A stretch of DNA of 64,000 bases from contig CAMAZH010000003.1 in the NCBI GenBank assembly GCA_945863035.1, positions 16,742 to 80,741 of the forward strand, in the 5' to 3' direction. Shown in pieces: positions 1 to 7,554 of the stretch (the stretch's first letter is position 1; each line of letters opens with the position of its first letter). The notes under the pieces were generated by a model. It saw only the letters and a program-made list of their open reading frames with translations. It did no database searches and was not told the DNA's origin. The position numbers and the translations under genes are program-made. This DNA comes from Chitinophaga pinensis (lineage in GTDB: Bacteria > Bacteroidota > Bacteroidia > Bacteroidales > GCA-2748055).

Positions 1-195
1 CGGGTCAACGTATTTTTCATAATTCAAAACCCAGTTCACAGCCTTAACTTCATTCTGTGAGCTTTTCTGTACCGACTTATTAATTATCAGGATATTGATC
101 GGTTTACTTTTCTTCATAAACCAGGAAACCCTCCCGGCAAGGGGCAGGGCGATAATGACAACCAGCAGAATAACAAGGAACCTGTAGGTTTTCAT
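1..195 (-). CDS. Membrane-anchored hypothetical protein, N-terminal fragment
   Basis: Only the first 65 codons are inside the window; the gene continues past position 1. The fragment starts with ATG, has one hydrophobic segment at about residues 5-21 that could be an uncleaved signal anchor, and then a soluble part with the sequence NILIINK. It is too short for the ORF track threshold logic but is an open frame running to the edge with a plausible membrane start. The family is not recognised with certainty. It is divergent from the TPR gene at 530. Confidence 0.6.
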   Translation of the reverse strand, partial: MKTYRFLVILLVVIIALPLAGRVSWFMKKSKPINILIINKSVQKSSQNEVKAVNWVLNYEKYVDP

Positions 196-529
196 GGTCG
201 TTCGGGATTAAAGTAAAATTGTCGACTAAAAATACAATATTTTTAATACAAAGAAAAGAATCAGCCATTAAACTTGAGTGCATTTTATTCTTGTTGCATA
301 AATAACGCTAATTTACTTCTACTTTGACAGATTAGAAAAATCAGCGAAAAAGCCAATCTGTAAAAGTAGAATTACAAAGCGCGCGAAAACCCGGAATCAA
401 TCCCCAAAAATCGCTGCTAAAGGCTGACAGGCGCACGAATTATTTTTTTTTGAAATAATTGATAATAAACTTTATTTTCGCGAATCAGTTTGCACGATTT
501 TTGAAATACTTTTTTCTCAATAAATATTA
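196..529. other. Intergenic region between divergent genes
   Basis: This 334-bp AT-rich stretch separates two divergent gene starts. It holds one copy of an inverted-repeat element (listed separately at 307-380) and a poly-T run near 440-453. I see no open frame or tRNA. Promoters for both flanking genes should lie here, but no convincing pair of -33 and -7 boxes stands out. Confidence 0.5.
307..380. repeat. Inverted-repeat element, copy 1
   Basis: Two 19-bp arms, 317-335 and 353-371, are inverted repeats matching at 17 of 19 positions around a 17-nt loop. The left arm ends in ACAGATTAG and the right arm starts with CCAATCTGT. The element begins with GCTAATTT at 307. A second copy with the same arms and the same GCTAATTT lead-in is at 45111-45268, so this is a dispersed element and not a chance dyad. 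Both copies lie between divergently transcribed genes. Confidence 0.65.
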
Positions 530-1879
530 ATGGACATGAATTTCAAACGCACCTTACAAGTATCAGTTTTTCTGCTTTTTACTATAGCTATCGTAGATGT
601 TTCAGGGCAGAGGGATGTTTCACAAAATCCGAATTACGGACCCGACAGCCTATCAAGAGTTGCCTGCGGTAACAATTTATCGACGCTTGCAGAATATATG
701 AAGATAAATTTGCCTGAGTACGCGCTGTCTGCATGGAGAGAAGTGTTTGAAAAATGTCCCGCAGCCAGCAAAAACATTTATATCAACGGAGCAAAAATAT
801 TTCAGTATCTGATTGAAAAGGAAGCCGATCCCGAAATACAGTCGGCATACTTTGATACTCTTATGTTGATTTACGATCGAAGAATTGAATATTTTGGAGA
901 GGAAGGCAATGTATTGGGTCGTAAAGGAAAAGACATGCTGCGTTACAACAGTCAGGATTATGAGAGTGCCTATCTGACTCTTAAGCAGTCGTTCCTGAAA
1001 TCCGGTGCCGACATTGACCCAGTAGTAACCGTAGGGCTCATCGAAACGGGCGTATTAATGTACAAGGCCTCAAAAATCACCGCAAAAGAATTGTTGGATA
1101 ACTATATTTCAGTTTCAAACGCAACCGAAAACGAAAAAAACAAAGGTGGCAGGCCCGATGTTGCCGAACAGGTATTTTCACGCATCAACGCAGCCTTGGC
1201 GAAAGCAGGTTTAAGCAACTGCGCTGAAATCGAAGAAGCTTTCAAGGAAAAATTAGCAAACGGTTCGGCCGACGCAGGAATTCTGAGTCTCATTTCTGAT
1301 CTGTTAGTAAAATCGAGCTGCGAGAATACCGACTTCTATGGTGAGGTTAACGAGAAACTGTTTGTTTTGGAACCCTCTTCCGACAAAGCCTACACCCTTG
1401 CCTGGTATTATATCAGAAAAGAGAAGTTTGATGCCGTGATTAGCTTTTTGAACAAAGCCATTGAACTGGAAACAGACCTTGATAAGCAGGCTCACTATTA
1501 TTATCAAATGGCTATTATTTGCAACACAAAGATGAACCTTCAAAAAGATGCCGTCACCTATTCCAGAAAAGCTTTGGAACTGCTTCCAAACTGGGGCGAA
1601 CCCTATTTTGTGATAGCCAATGCATATCTACAGTCGGGAAAAGATTGCTTTGAGGGTGGCTTTGAAAGAAGCACTGTGTATTGGGTAGCTACCGACCTTT
1701 GCATAAAGGCAAAAGGGGTTGATAAAAGCATCGAAGAAAAAGCGAACAGTTTAATTGCTGATTACGCGCGTTTTTATCCGAATAATGAAGAAGTGTTTTT
1801 CAGAAGCTTGCAGGAAGGCAGCGCCTACACTGTAGGATGTTGGATAGATGAAAAAACAACAGTAAGGGTTAAGAAGTAA
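530..1879 (+). CDS. Exported tetratricopeptide-repeat protein
   Basis: The 449-residue protein has a hydrophobic N-terminus ending in VSGQ near residue 27, a typical Bacteroidota signal peptide. The rest is alpha-helical. TPR-like units are clearest at about residues 270-370 (for example AYTLAWYYIRKEKFDAVISF and the KDAVTYSRKALELLPNW unit). The C-terminus ends in a cysteine-containing segment with GCWIDEKT. It probably acts as a periplasmic scaffold, but no specific partner can be named. It converges on the response regulator at 1908 with a 28-bp gap. Confidence 0.8.
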   Translation: MDMNFKRTLQVSVFLLFTIAIVDVSGQRDVSQNPNYGPDSLSRVACGNNLSTLAEYMKINLPEYALSAWREVFEKCPAASKNIYINGAKIFQYLIEKEADPEIQSAYFDTLMLIYDRRIEYFGEEGNVLGRKGKDMLRYNSQDYESAYLTLKQSFLKSGADIDPVVTVGLIETGVLMYKASKITAKELLDNYISVSNATENEKNKGGRPDVAEQVFSRINAALAKAGLSNCAEIEEAFKEKLANGSADAGILSLISDLLVKSSCENTDFYGEVNEKLFVLEPSSDKAYTLAWYYIRKEKFDAVISFLNKAIELETDLDKQAHYYYQMAIICNTKMNLQKDAVTYSRKALELLPNWGEPYFVIANAYLQSGKDCFEGGFERSTVYWVATDLCIKAKGVDKSIEEKANSLIADYARFYPNNEEVFFRSLQEGSAYTVGCWIDEKTTVRVKK

Positions 1880-1907
1880 GTATGTATTTCAAGGGATGCG
1901 AGTCGGG

Positions 1908-2606
1908 TCAGGGTTCAAACTTGTACCCGATTCCCTTTACTGTTTTTATTCTTTTATCGCCGATTTTCTCTCTTAGTTTTCTTATATAAACATCAATAGT
2001 CCTATCGCTTACAAAGACTTCGGAGCCCCACAGATGTTGGAATATCTCATCCCGGGTAAATAACCGTGAAGGTTTGGAAGAGAGCAGTAACAGTAGGCTG
2101 AACTCTTTTTTTGGCATATCCATTTCCATATTATCAACTGTGATCATATGCCTTTCTTTGTCGATAAAAAGGTTGCCATGTGATAATTTTTCAACCGGAT
2201 TCAAGGCCTTAACTGTTTCGACATTCGTGGAGCGTTTCAATAATGCCTGAATACGACTTATGAGAACCTTGGGTCGGATGGGCTTGGTTATATAGTCGTC
2301 GGCTCCTGCTGAAAACCCGGCAATTTGCGAAAAATCCTCTGCCCGGGCTGTTAAGAAGGCAATCAAAGTATTACCCAGTCCGGGAATGGAACGAATCTGT
2401 TCACAGGTTTCAATGCCATCCATTTCAGGCATCATGATATCCAACAATATCAGGTGGGGCTGAAACTCGCGCGCTATTTCAACAGCCGCCAATCCATTTC
2501 TTGCTGTACTGACCGTAAAACCCTCTTTTATGAGGTTATAGCTGACGAATTCAACAATATCCTCTTCATCGTCCACAACCAGGATTTTAAAATTGCTATT
2601 AGACAT
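1908..2606 (-). CDS. OmpR/PhoB-type response regulator (first of two paralogues)
   Basis: A 232-residue protein with a receiver domain (residues about 7-120) followed by a winged-helix DNA-binding domain (about 130-230). The acidic pocket Asp12/Asp13, the phospho-acceptor Asp56 in LLDIMMP and Lys108 in ITKPI are all present. It is a close paralogue of the regulator at 5160 and together they flank the phosphate transporter, which suggests a PhoB-like role; this is inference. No partner kinase is adjacent. It is divergent from the transporter and shares its regulatory region, which carries an 11-bp phased repeat array. Confidence 0.9.
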   Translation of the reverse strand: MSNSNFKILVVDDEEDIVEFVSYNLIKEGFTVSTARNGLAAVEIAREFQPHLILLDIMMPEMDGIETCEQIRSIPGLGNTLIAFLTARAEDFSQIAGFSAGADDYITKPIRPKVLISRIQALLKRSTNVETVKALNPVEKLSHGNLFIDKERHMITVDNMEMDMPKKEFSLLLLLSSKPSRLFTRDEIFQHLWGSEVFVSDRTIDVYIRKLREKIGDKRIKTVKGIGYKFEP

Positions 2607-2626
2607 TTTATTGTAGGTTTAAATTC

Positions 2627-2646
2627 ATCCAAAGTTAAGTTTGGAT
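2627..2646. promoter_or_regulatory. Small dyad before the response regulator
   Basis: A perfect inverted repeat, ATCCAAA at 2627-2633 and TTTGGAT at 2640-2646 with a 6-nt spacer, lies 20 bp upstream of the regulator start at 2606. It could be an operator or a leader hairpin. The function is unknown. Confidence 0.3.
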
Positions 2647-2702
2647 AATTAAGGAATTGTTAATTTAAATTTACCAAAGAAACAATTCTGTGTGGACCAG
2701 GG

Positions 2703-2752
2703 TTTACAATGAGTTAACAATCTCTTTACAGTATATTAGGATTAATTTAATA
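2703..2752 (+). promoter_or_regulatory. Proposed Pho box array (11-bp phased repeats)
   Basis: TTTACA at 2703, TTAACA at 2714 and TTTACA at 2725 are spaced exactly 11 bp apart, with weaker units TTAGGA at 2736 and TTAATA at 2747 in the same phase. Eleven-bp direct repeats are the known geometry of PhoB sites, which in E. coli use a different hexamer. A related array precedes the porin at 6461. The array ends 56 bp before the transporter ATG. The site is seen in the sequence; its binding by the flanking regulators is inference. Confidence 0.6.
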
Positions 2753-2808
2753 CTCTGGTTATATAAAATGGATAATATTGGGTTTTGGAATCTCACCTAT
2801 TTGTAAGC

Positions 2809-5064
2809 ATGGAATATTATTACATTTTAATCGTTGTAGTTCTTTTTGCACTAGCAATTTCCGATATTATTGTTGGTGTCAGCAATGATGCAGTAAACTT
2901 CTTGAATTCGGCCATTGGCTCAAAAGCCGCTCCCTTTCGGATTATTATATTAGTTGCCGCCATAGGGGTAATTATGGGGGCAAGTTTTTCCAATGGAATG
3001 ATGGAGGTAGCCAGAAAAGGAATGTTTAATCCCGAGATGTTCTTCTTTAATGAGATCATGATCATATTCCTTGCAGTGATGCTAACTGACATCATTCTGC
3101 TTGATTTCTTCAACACCTTTGGTCTCCCCACCTCTACCACTGTTTCTATCGTATTTGAACTGTTGGGCGCCTCAGTGGGTATATCCATGATAAAAATTTA
3201 CGGATCCCCTGAGGGACTTGGCAGTTTGGCCTCCTATATTAACTCCGACCGCGCATTGGGTATTATTTCCGGGATTTTCATTTCTATACTGATCGCATTT
3301 TCTGTGGGAGCAATAATACAATGGTTTATCCGCATGCTGTTTACTTTCAAAATTGCAAAAACACTAAAATACTGGGGCGGAATCTGGGGTGGGATTGCCT
3401 TTTCCATGATCGTGTATTTTCTTTTGGTTAAAGGCGTCAAAGGGGCTTCTTTCATGTCTGTGGAATCCGTCGAATTTGTCGAAAAAAACGCTTTTAGAAT
3501 TTTACTCTTCAGCATAATTGGAGGGTCTATACTTTTTCAGGCTCTTATTATGTTCACCAAGGTTAACACCCTGAAAATAATTGTCCTATTCGGAACCTTT
3601 GCCCTTGCCATGGCATTTGCCGGTAACGACCTGGTTAACTTTATTGGGGTGCCCCTCGCTGGTTACGAAGCGTTCAGGGCTTTTCTGGCATCCGGACAAG
3701 AGCCGCAGCAAATGCTGATGGAAGTTCTTACCCATCCTGTAAAAACCCCAACGATGTTCCTTCTGATCGCAGGCCTTATAATGGCCATTACCTTGCGATT
3801 TTCGAAAAAAGCAAGATCTGTAACGGCAACAACTATCGATCTTAGCAGACAGGATGACGGCTCGGAAAGGTTTGAATCCAGTTCGCTGGCCCGCTTTCTT
3901 GTGCGCTGGTCTATCGAGCTGGGAGCTTTTTTTGAAAGGATAACCCCGGCAAAAGTCATAAAAATCATCGACAAGCGATTTGACCAGTCAACCCTGAAAA
4001 GCAAAGAAAAGCGTCAACAAGACATACTTGCCTTTGACCTGGTAAGGGCATCGGTTAATCTGGTGGTGGCAAGTATTCTTATTTCTTTCGGAACCTCTTT
4101 AAAACTCCCCCTCTCAACTACCTATGTAACCTTTATGGTAGCTATGGGATCGTCGTTTTCCGACAGAGCCTGGGGACGTGAAAGTGCAGTTTACAGGATT
4201 ACCGGGGTTCTAACCGTTATCGGGGGATGGTTCCTTACAGCTTTTATTGCCCTTTCAGCCTCATTCATGGTAGCACTTGCCATATATTTCGGGGGAATGG
4301 TTGCTATTCTAGTGTTAATTACAATCGTTGTCTTACTGGTTCTGAGATCTCACGCCATATTCAAAAAGAGAGAAAAAGAAACAATAACCGAAACACAGCT
4401 TTCTATTGGCAAAGTGGCCACAGAAAATATTTTTGAGACCTGCTCGGAAACTGTTAAAAGTATCATTATAAGTATTTCCAAAATGTATTTTCTCTCCATT
4501 CTTAACTTTACTAAGGAGAAGCGCAAGGAACTCACAGAAGTTAAGAGGGAAATTAAAGAACTTAATCAGGAAACCAAAAACCTTAAAAAGAACTTATTCC
4601 GCACCATTAAAAAACTGGAGGACGACGATATTGAATCAGGACATTATTATGTTCAGGTTCTGGATTATATAAGGGAAGCAACCAATAGTTTGCAGTTCGT
4701 AATATCTCCGATCTTCAACCATGTCGACAATAACCACCCTCCCCTCCCAAAAGACCAGGCACAGGAACTGCTGCATTTTAGCGATAAGATGTCGGAGTTC
4801 TTCAATTTCTCGCTTAACATACTCAAAAACAACAAATTTGAGAACATCCCTGAATTAACCAAGCTTCGGAACGAAATCGTCAACCAAACGTTAGAGCTCA
4901 AGAAAAATCAGATTCATTACCTGAAAACCCAGGGTAAAGGAACCAAAGTAAGTCTGGTCTTTTTAGAGATCATGACAGAGTCGAAAAACCTTGTTCTGTT
5001 TGTGACCAATGTGATTCAGGCCCAAAAGGAGTTCGTTGAGCATTCGAGAAACGCCGAAAGATAA
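2809..5064 (+). CDS. Inorganic phosphate transporter (Pit family) with PhoU-like C-terminal extension
   Basis: The 751-residue protein is an inner-membrane phosphate permease of the Pit family. The two family repeats show GVSNDAVNFLNSAIGS near the N-terminus and FAGNDLVNFIGVPLAGYEA around residue 270, and many hydrophobic helices reach to about residue 525. The last 220 residues or so are soluble, charged and helical with coiled-coil character, resembling PhoU/DUF47-type domains. The track's longer frame begins at a TTG at 2785; the ATG at 2809 fits the usual Pit N-terminus and is preferred. The gene follows an 11-bp phased repeat array and lies between two PhoB-like regulators, so phosphate-starvation control is likely. 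Confidence 0.92.
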   Translation: MEYYYILIVVVLFALAISDIIVGVSNDAVNFLNSAIGSKAAPFRIIILVAAIGVIMGASFSNGMMEVARKGMFNPEMFFFNEIMIIFLAVMLTDIILLDFFNTFGLPTSTTVSIVFELLGASVGISMIKIYGSPEGLGSLASYINSDRALGIISGIFISILIAFSVGAIIQWFIRMLFTFKIAKTLKYWGGIWGGIAFSMIVYFLLVKGVKGASFMSVESVEFVEKNAFRILLFSIIGGSILFQALIMFTKVNTLKIIVLFGTFALAMAFAGNDLVNFIGVPLAGYEAFRAFLASGQEPQQMLMEVLTHPVKTPTMFLLIAGLIMAITLRFSKKARSVTATTIDLSRQDDGSERFESSSLARFLVRWSIELGAFFERITPAKVIKIIDKRFDQSTLKSKEKRQQDILAFDLVRASVNLVVASILISFGTSLKLPLSTTYVTFMVAMGSSFSDRAWGRESAVYRITGVLTVIGGWFLTAFIALSASFMVALAIYFGGMVAILVLITIVVLLVLRSHAIFKKREKETITETQLSIGKVATENIFETCSETVKSIIISISKMYFLSILNFTKEKRKELTEVKREIKELNQETKNLKKNLFRTIKKLEDDDIESGHYYVQVLDYIREATNSLQFVISPIFNHVDNNHPPLPKDQAQELLHFSDKMSEFFNFSLNILKNNKFENIPELTKLRNEIVNQTLELKKNQIHYLKTQGKGTKVSLVFLEIMTESKNLVLFVTNVIQAQKEFVEHSRNAER

Positions 5065-5159
5065 TAGGAGTCTTTAGAATAAAAACTTATAGGAGAGGCT
5101 AAAGTCAACCGCAATAAAATCAATGGTTTAACTTTAATTTCAAGGTTTCGTGCCCTGAA

Positions 5160-5849
5160 CTAATGGGTAAACTTATACCCTACCCCTTTAATGGTTTTTA
5201 TATACTTGTCGCCCAGCTTCTCGCGAAGCTTGCGGATGTGAACATCAATGGTACGGTCGCCCACAATGATATTATCGCCCCAAACCTGATGAAAAATATC
5301 TTCCCGGGTAAAAACCCGCTCCGGTTTTGAAAACAACAGATTGAGCAGTTCGAATTCTTTCTTGGGAAGGACTAGTTTTTCGCCCCTAACTATAACCAGG
5401 TATCTTTCCTTGTCGATAACAATATCTTCAGTTTCGGATTCAACAATTTCAGACCTGACCTCAGAATCACCAAGTCGTTTCAGAAGCGCTTTCACCCGGC
5501 TTACCAGCAACTTGGGTTTTATCGGTTTGGTAATATAATCGTCGCCCCCGGCATCAAAGCCGGCAATCTGGGAGTAATCCTCCCCCCTTGCGGTAAGGAA
5601 TGCGATCAAGACATCTTTTAAATGAGGGGTTTTGCGGATCTGCTCGCAGGTTTCAATACCGTCCATTACAGGCATCATCACATCCAGAAGAATCAGGTGG
5701 GGAGAAACCTTTTCGGCAACCTCCAAAGCCTCTTGTCCGTTCCCGGCAGTATAAATAACAAATCCTTCCTTTTCGAGGTTATAGCCAAGAAATTCGAGAA
5801 TATCCTTCTCATCATCGACCAGTAAAATCTTAATCTTGCTGTAATCCAT
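5160..5849 (-). CDS. OmpR/PhoB-type response regulator (second paralogue)
   Basis: This 229-residue protein has the same architecture as the regulator at 1908: receiver with Asp11-Asp13 pocket, phospho-acceptor Asp56 in LLDVMMP and Lys108, then a winged-helix domain with RTIDVHIRKLREKLG. The two proteins share long stretches, including DGIETCEQIR and the receiver end through DDYITKPI, so they arose by duplication. No histidine kinase is next to it. It converges on the phosphate transporter with a 95-bp gap. Confidence 0.9.
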   Translation of the reverse strand: MDYSKIKILLVDDEKDILEFLGYNLEKEGFVIYTAGNGQEALEVAEKVSPHLILLDVMMPVMDGIETCEQIRKTPHLKDVLIAFLTARGEDYSQIAGFDAGGDDYITKPIKPKLLVSRVKALLKRLGDSEVRSEIVESETEDIVIDKERYLVIVRGEKLVLPKKEFELLNLLFSKPERVFTREDIFHQVWGDNIIVGDRTIDVHIRKLREKLGDKYIKTIKGVGYKFTH

Positions 5850-5936
5850 AGTAAATTCTTTGGTACTGTTGCAAAAATAGAGCAGTTAAAGATATAATAA
5901 AAACGCAACAATACGCAAATTCAACAAGAGCAGGAA

Positions 5937-6317
5937 TCAGGCTTTAGGCAAAACGGACTGGTGAGCTTGGGGCCCGGATTTTTCGACACCCTTGAGTTTT
6001 ATTATGCAGTTTAAGGATCCGGGGACGGTATTAATTCCAGTAATAATTCTGGTTTTGTACGATATATAATCTGCAGAAAGAGCGTAATTTCCGGGCATAA
6101 TATTCACAATTGAAAAATTTCCGTCAAAATCGGAATAGATAACTTTGTCCGATCCGAGAAGTTTAATTTCGACTCCGGGAAGTCCTTCCCCTGTGAGTTC
6201 ATCAACTACTTTTCCTTCAATTACGGTTGTGTTTTCTGAAGAAGGTGGGTTCTCAGGTCCAATTCCGTATACGCTCAGGCTTACAAACAGAAAAACAAGA
6301 AAATATAATTGCCTCAT
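5937..6317 (-). CDS. Small exported carboxypeptidase-regulatory-like domain protein
   Basis: From the ATG at 6317 the product is 126 residues: a signal peptide (MRQLYFLVFLFVSLSVYGIG) and a single beta-sandwich domain with the pattern GKVVDELTGEGLPGVEIKLLGSD, then DGNFSIVNIMPGNYALSADYI. The domain is the one usually found at the N-terminus of TonB-dependent receptors, but here it stands alone. The track's upstream start at 6335 is a TTG. It is divergent from the porin at 6461 and shares the phased repeat array between them, so it may belong to the same regulon. The role is unknown. Confidence 0.75.
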   Translation of the reverse strand: MRQLYFLVFLFVSLSVYGIGPENPPSSENTTVIEGKVVDELTGEGLPGVEIKLLGSDKVIYSDFDGNFSIVNIMPGNYALSADYISYKTRIITGINTVPGSLNCIIKLKGVEKSGPQAHQSVLPKA

Positions 6318-6367
6318 TGGTAAAATTTTTATCAAAAGTATACCTTACATCTTAAACCAAGTTTAGC

Positions 6368-6406
6368 TTAACCTGAGATTAACATTATGTTTATCTTAAC
6401 TTAATC
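6368..6406. promoter_or_regulatory. Proposed Pho box array before the porin
   Basis: TTAACC at 6368, TTAACA at 6379, TTTATC at 6390 and TTAATC at 6401 follow one another at exactly 11 bp. This is the same spacing and nearly the same hexamer as the array before the phosphate transporter. It sits between the divergent genes at 6317 and 6461 and could control both. Confidence 0.5.
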
Positions 6407-6460
6407 TTAATTCAAGACTATATTCTTAACATTGTTCAGGAATAATTATCCAAACTGTAT

Positions 6461-7456
6461 ATGAAAATAATATTTCGGTTAAGTATAGCTTTATGGATTT
6501 TAACCAGCATATCTCAGCCCTGTTCGGGGCAGGAATCCACCATTAAAGGAACACCGTCGCTACGGGTATTCAGTAATTTCAAGAAAGGCATTACAGAAAG
6601 CGATAATTCTTCCGCTTTTGAAGTAAGAAGGGTTTACCTGGGTTATTCGGGCGCTATTAACGAACATTTTAATGCCGAAGTAAAGCTTGATATCGGAAGT
6701 CCCGAAGATTTGTCTCAATACAGTCTGATTCGACGCTACGCATACTTTAAAACCGCTGGCCTGAGCTATAAGAAAGGCAGGTTTAGTGCCTCCTTCGGAC
6801 TCTTCGATATGCTCCAGTTTAAAACACAGGAACAATTCTGGGGCTACAGGTATATTGCAAAATCGTTTCAGGACGAATACAAATTCGGCGCAAGTGCCGA
6901 TCTGGGGGCGGGGGTTAAATACAGGATCAACGATTTCCTGGAAGCTGACGCAACGATTTCGAACGGCGAAGGCTACAACAATCTACAGGCTGACGACAGT
7001 TATAACAAAGGGTTCGGACTGACCTTCAAAAGCAAGCGTGGAGTTTTAATACGGGGGTACTACGATTTTATCAAAAAAGAGACACTTCAGAACGACATTG
7101 TGCTATTTCTCGGTTATCAGCACAGCCTATTCAGGCTGGGAGGCGAATACAACCGGAAATTCAATTCCTCTTTCCTGATGAACCATGATTTAATGGGATA
7201 TTCTTTCTATGGAACTTATTTTTTAAACGACAAATGGGAAGTTTTTGGCCGATATGATATCCTCAGATCCAACGAGGCTGAGAGCGATGCCCAGCCCTGG
7301 AACCTTGCAAGAGATGGAAGCGCGGTAATTTCCGGGCTCCAATATAAGCCGACAAAGGGGGTTTTTATGTCGCTAAATTATCAGGATTGGGTTTCCTACG
7401 CAAAAAACGGCACGGATAGAGCCTTTCTGTTTTTTAATTTACAATTCGAGTTGTAA
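6461..7456 (+). CDS. OprO/OprP-like (phosphate-selective) porin
   Basis: The 331-residue protein has a signal peptide cleaved after about residue 24 (SGQ) and then alternating beta-strand sequence to a C-terminal FFNLQFEL strand, as expected for an outer-membrane barrel. The start of the mature part, FEVRRVYLGYSGAINEHFNAEVKLDIG, fits the phosphate-selective porin O/P family. The position next to a Pit transporter, PhoB-like regulators and a phased repeat array supports phosphate or polyphosphate uptake, but members of this family carry other anions too, so the substrate is inferred. Confidence 0.8.
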   Translation: MKIIFRLSIALWILTSISQPCSGQESTIKGTPSLRVFSNFKKGITESDNSSAFEVRRVYLGYSGAINEHFNAEVKLDIGSPEDLSQYSLIRRYAYFKTAGLSYKKGRFSASFGLFDMLQFKTQEQFWGYRYIAKSFQDEYKFGASADLGAGVKYRINDFLEADATISNGEGYNNLQADDSYNKGFGLTFKSKRGVLIRGYYDFIKKETLQNDIVLFLGYQHSLFRLGGEYNRKFNSSFLMNHDLMGYSFYGTYFLNDKWEVFGRYDILRSNEAESDAQPWNLARDGSAVISGLQYKPTKGVFMSLNYQDWVSYAKNGTDRAFLFFNLQFEL

Positions 7457-7554
7457 TATTCATCATTAGTTGGAATGGTTTAAAAATTTCCGGAAAAGCA
7501 TTACTGATTATTGAATCCTTTTTTTTAACAAGAAATTATCTTTATCCAATAGCA

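Noticed and set aside
2785..2808. Upstream TTG start for the Pit transporter
   Set aside because: The eight extra residues are not hydrophobic in the way Pit proteins start, and an ATG follows in frame.
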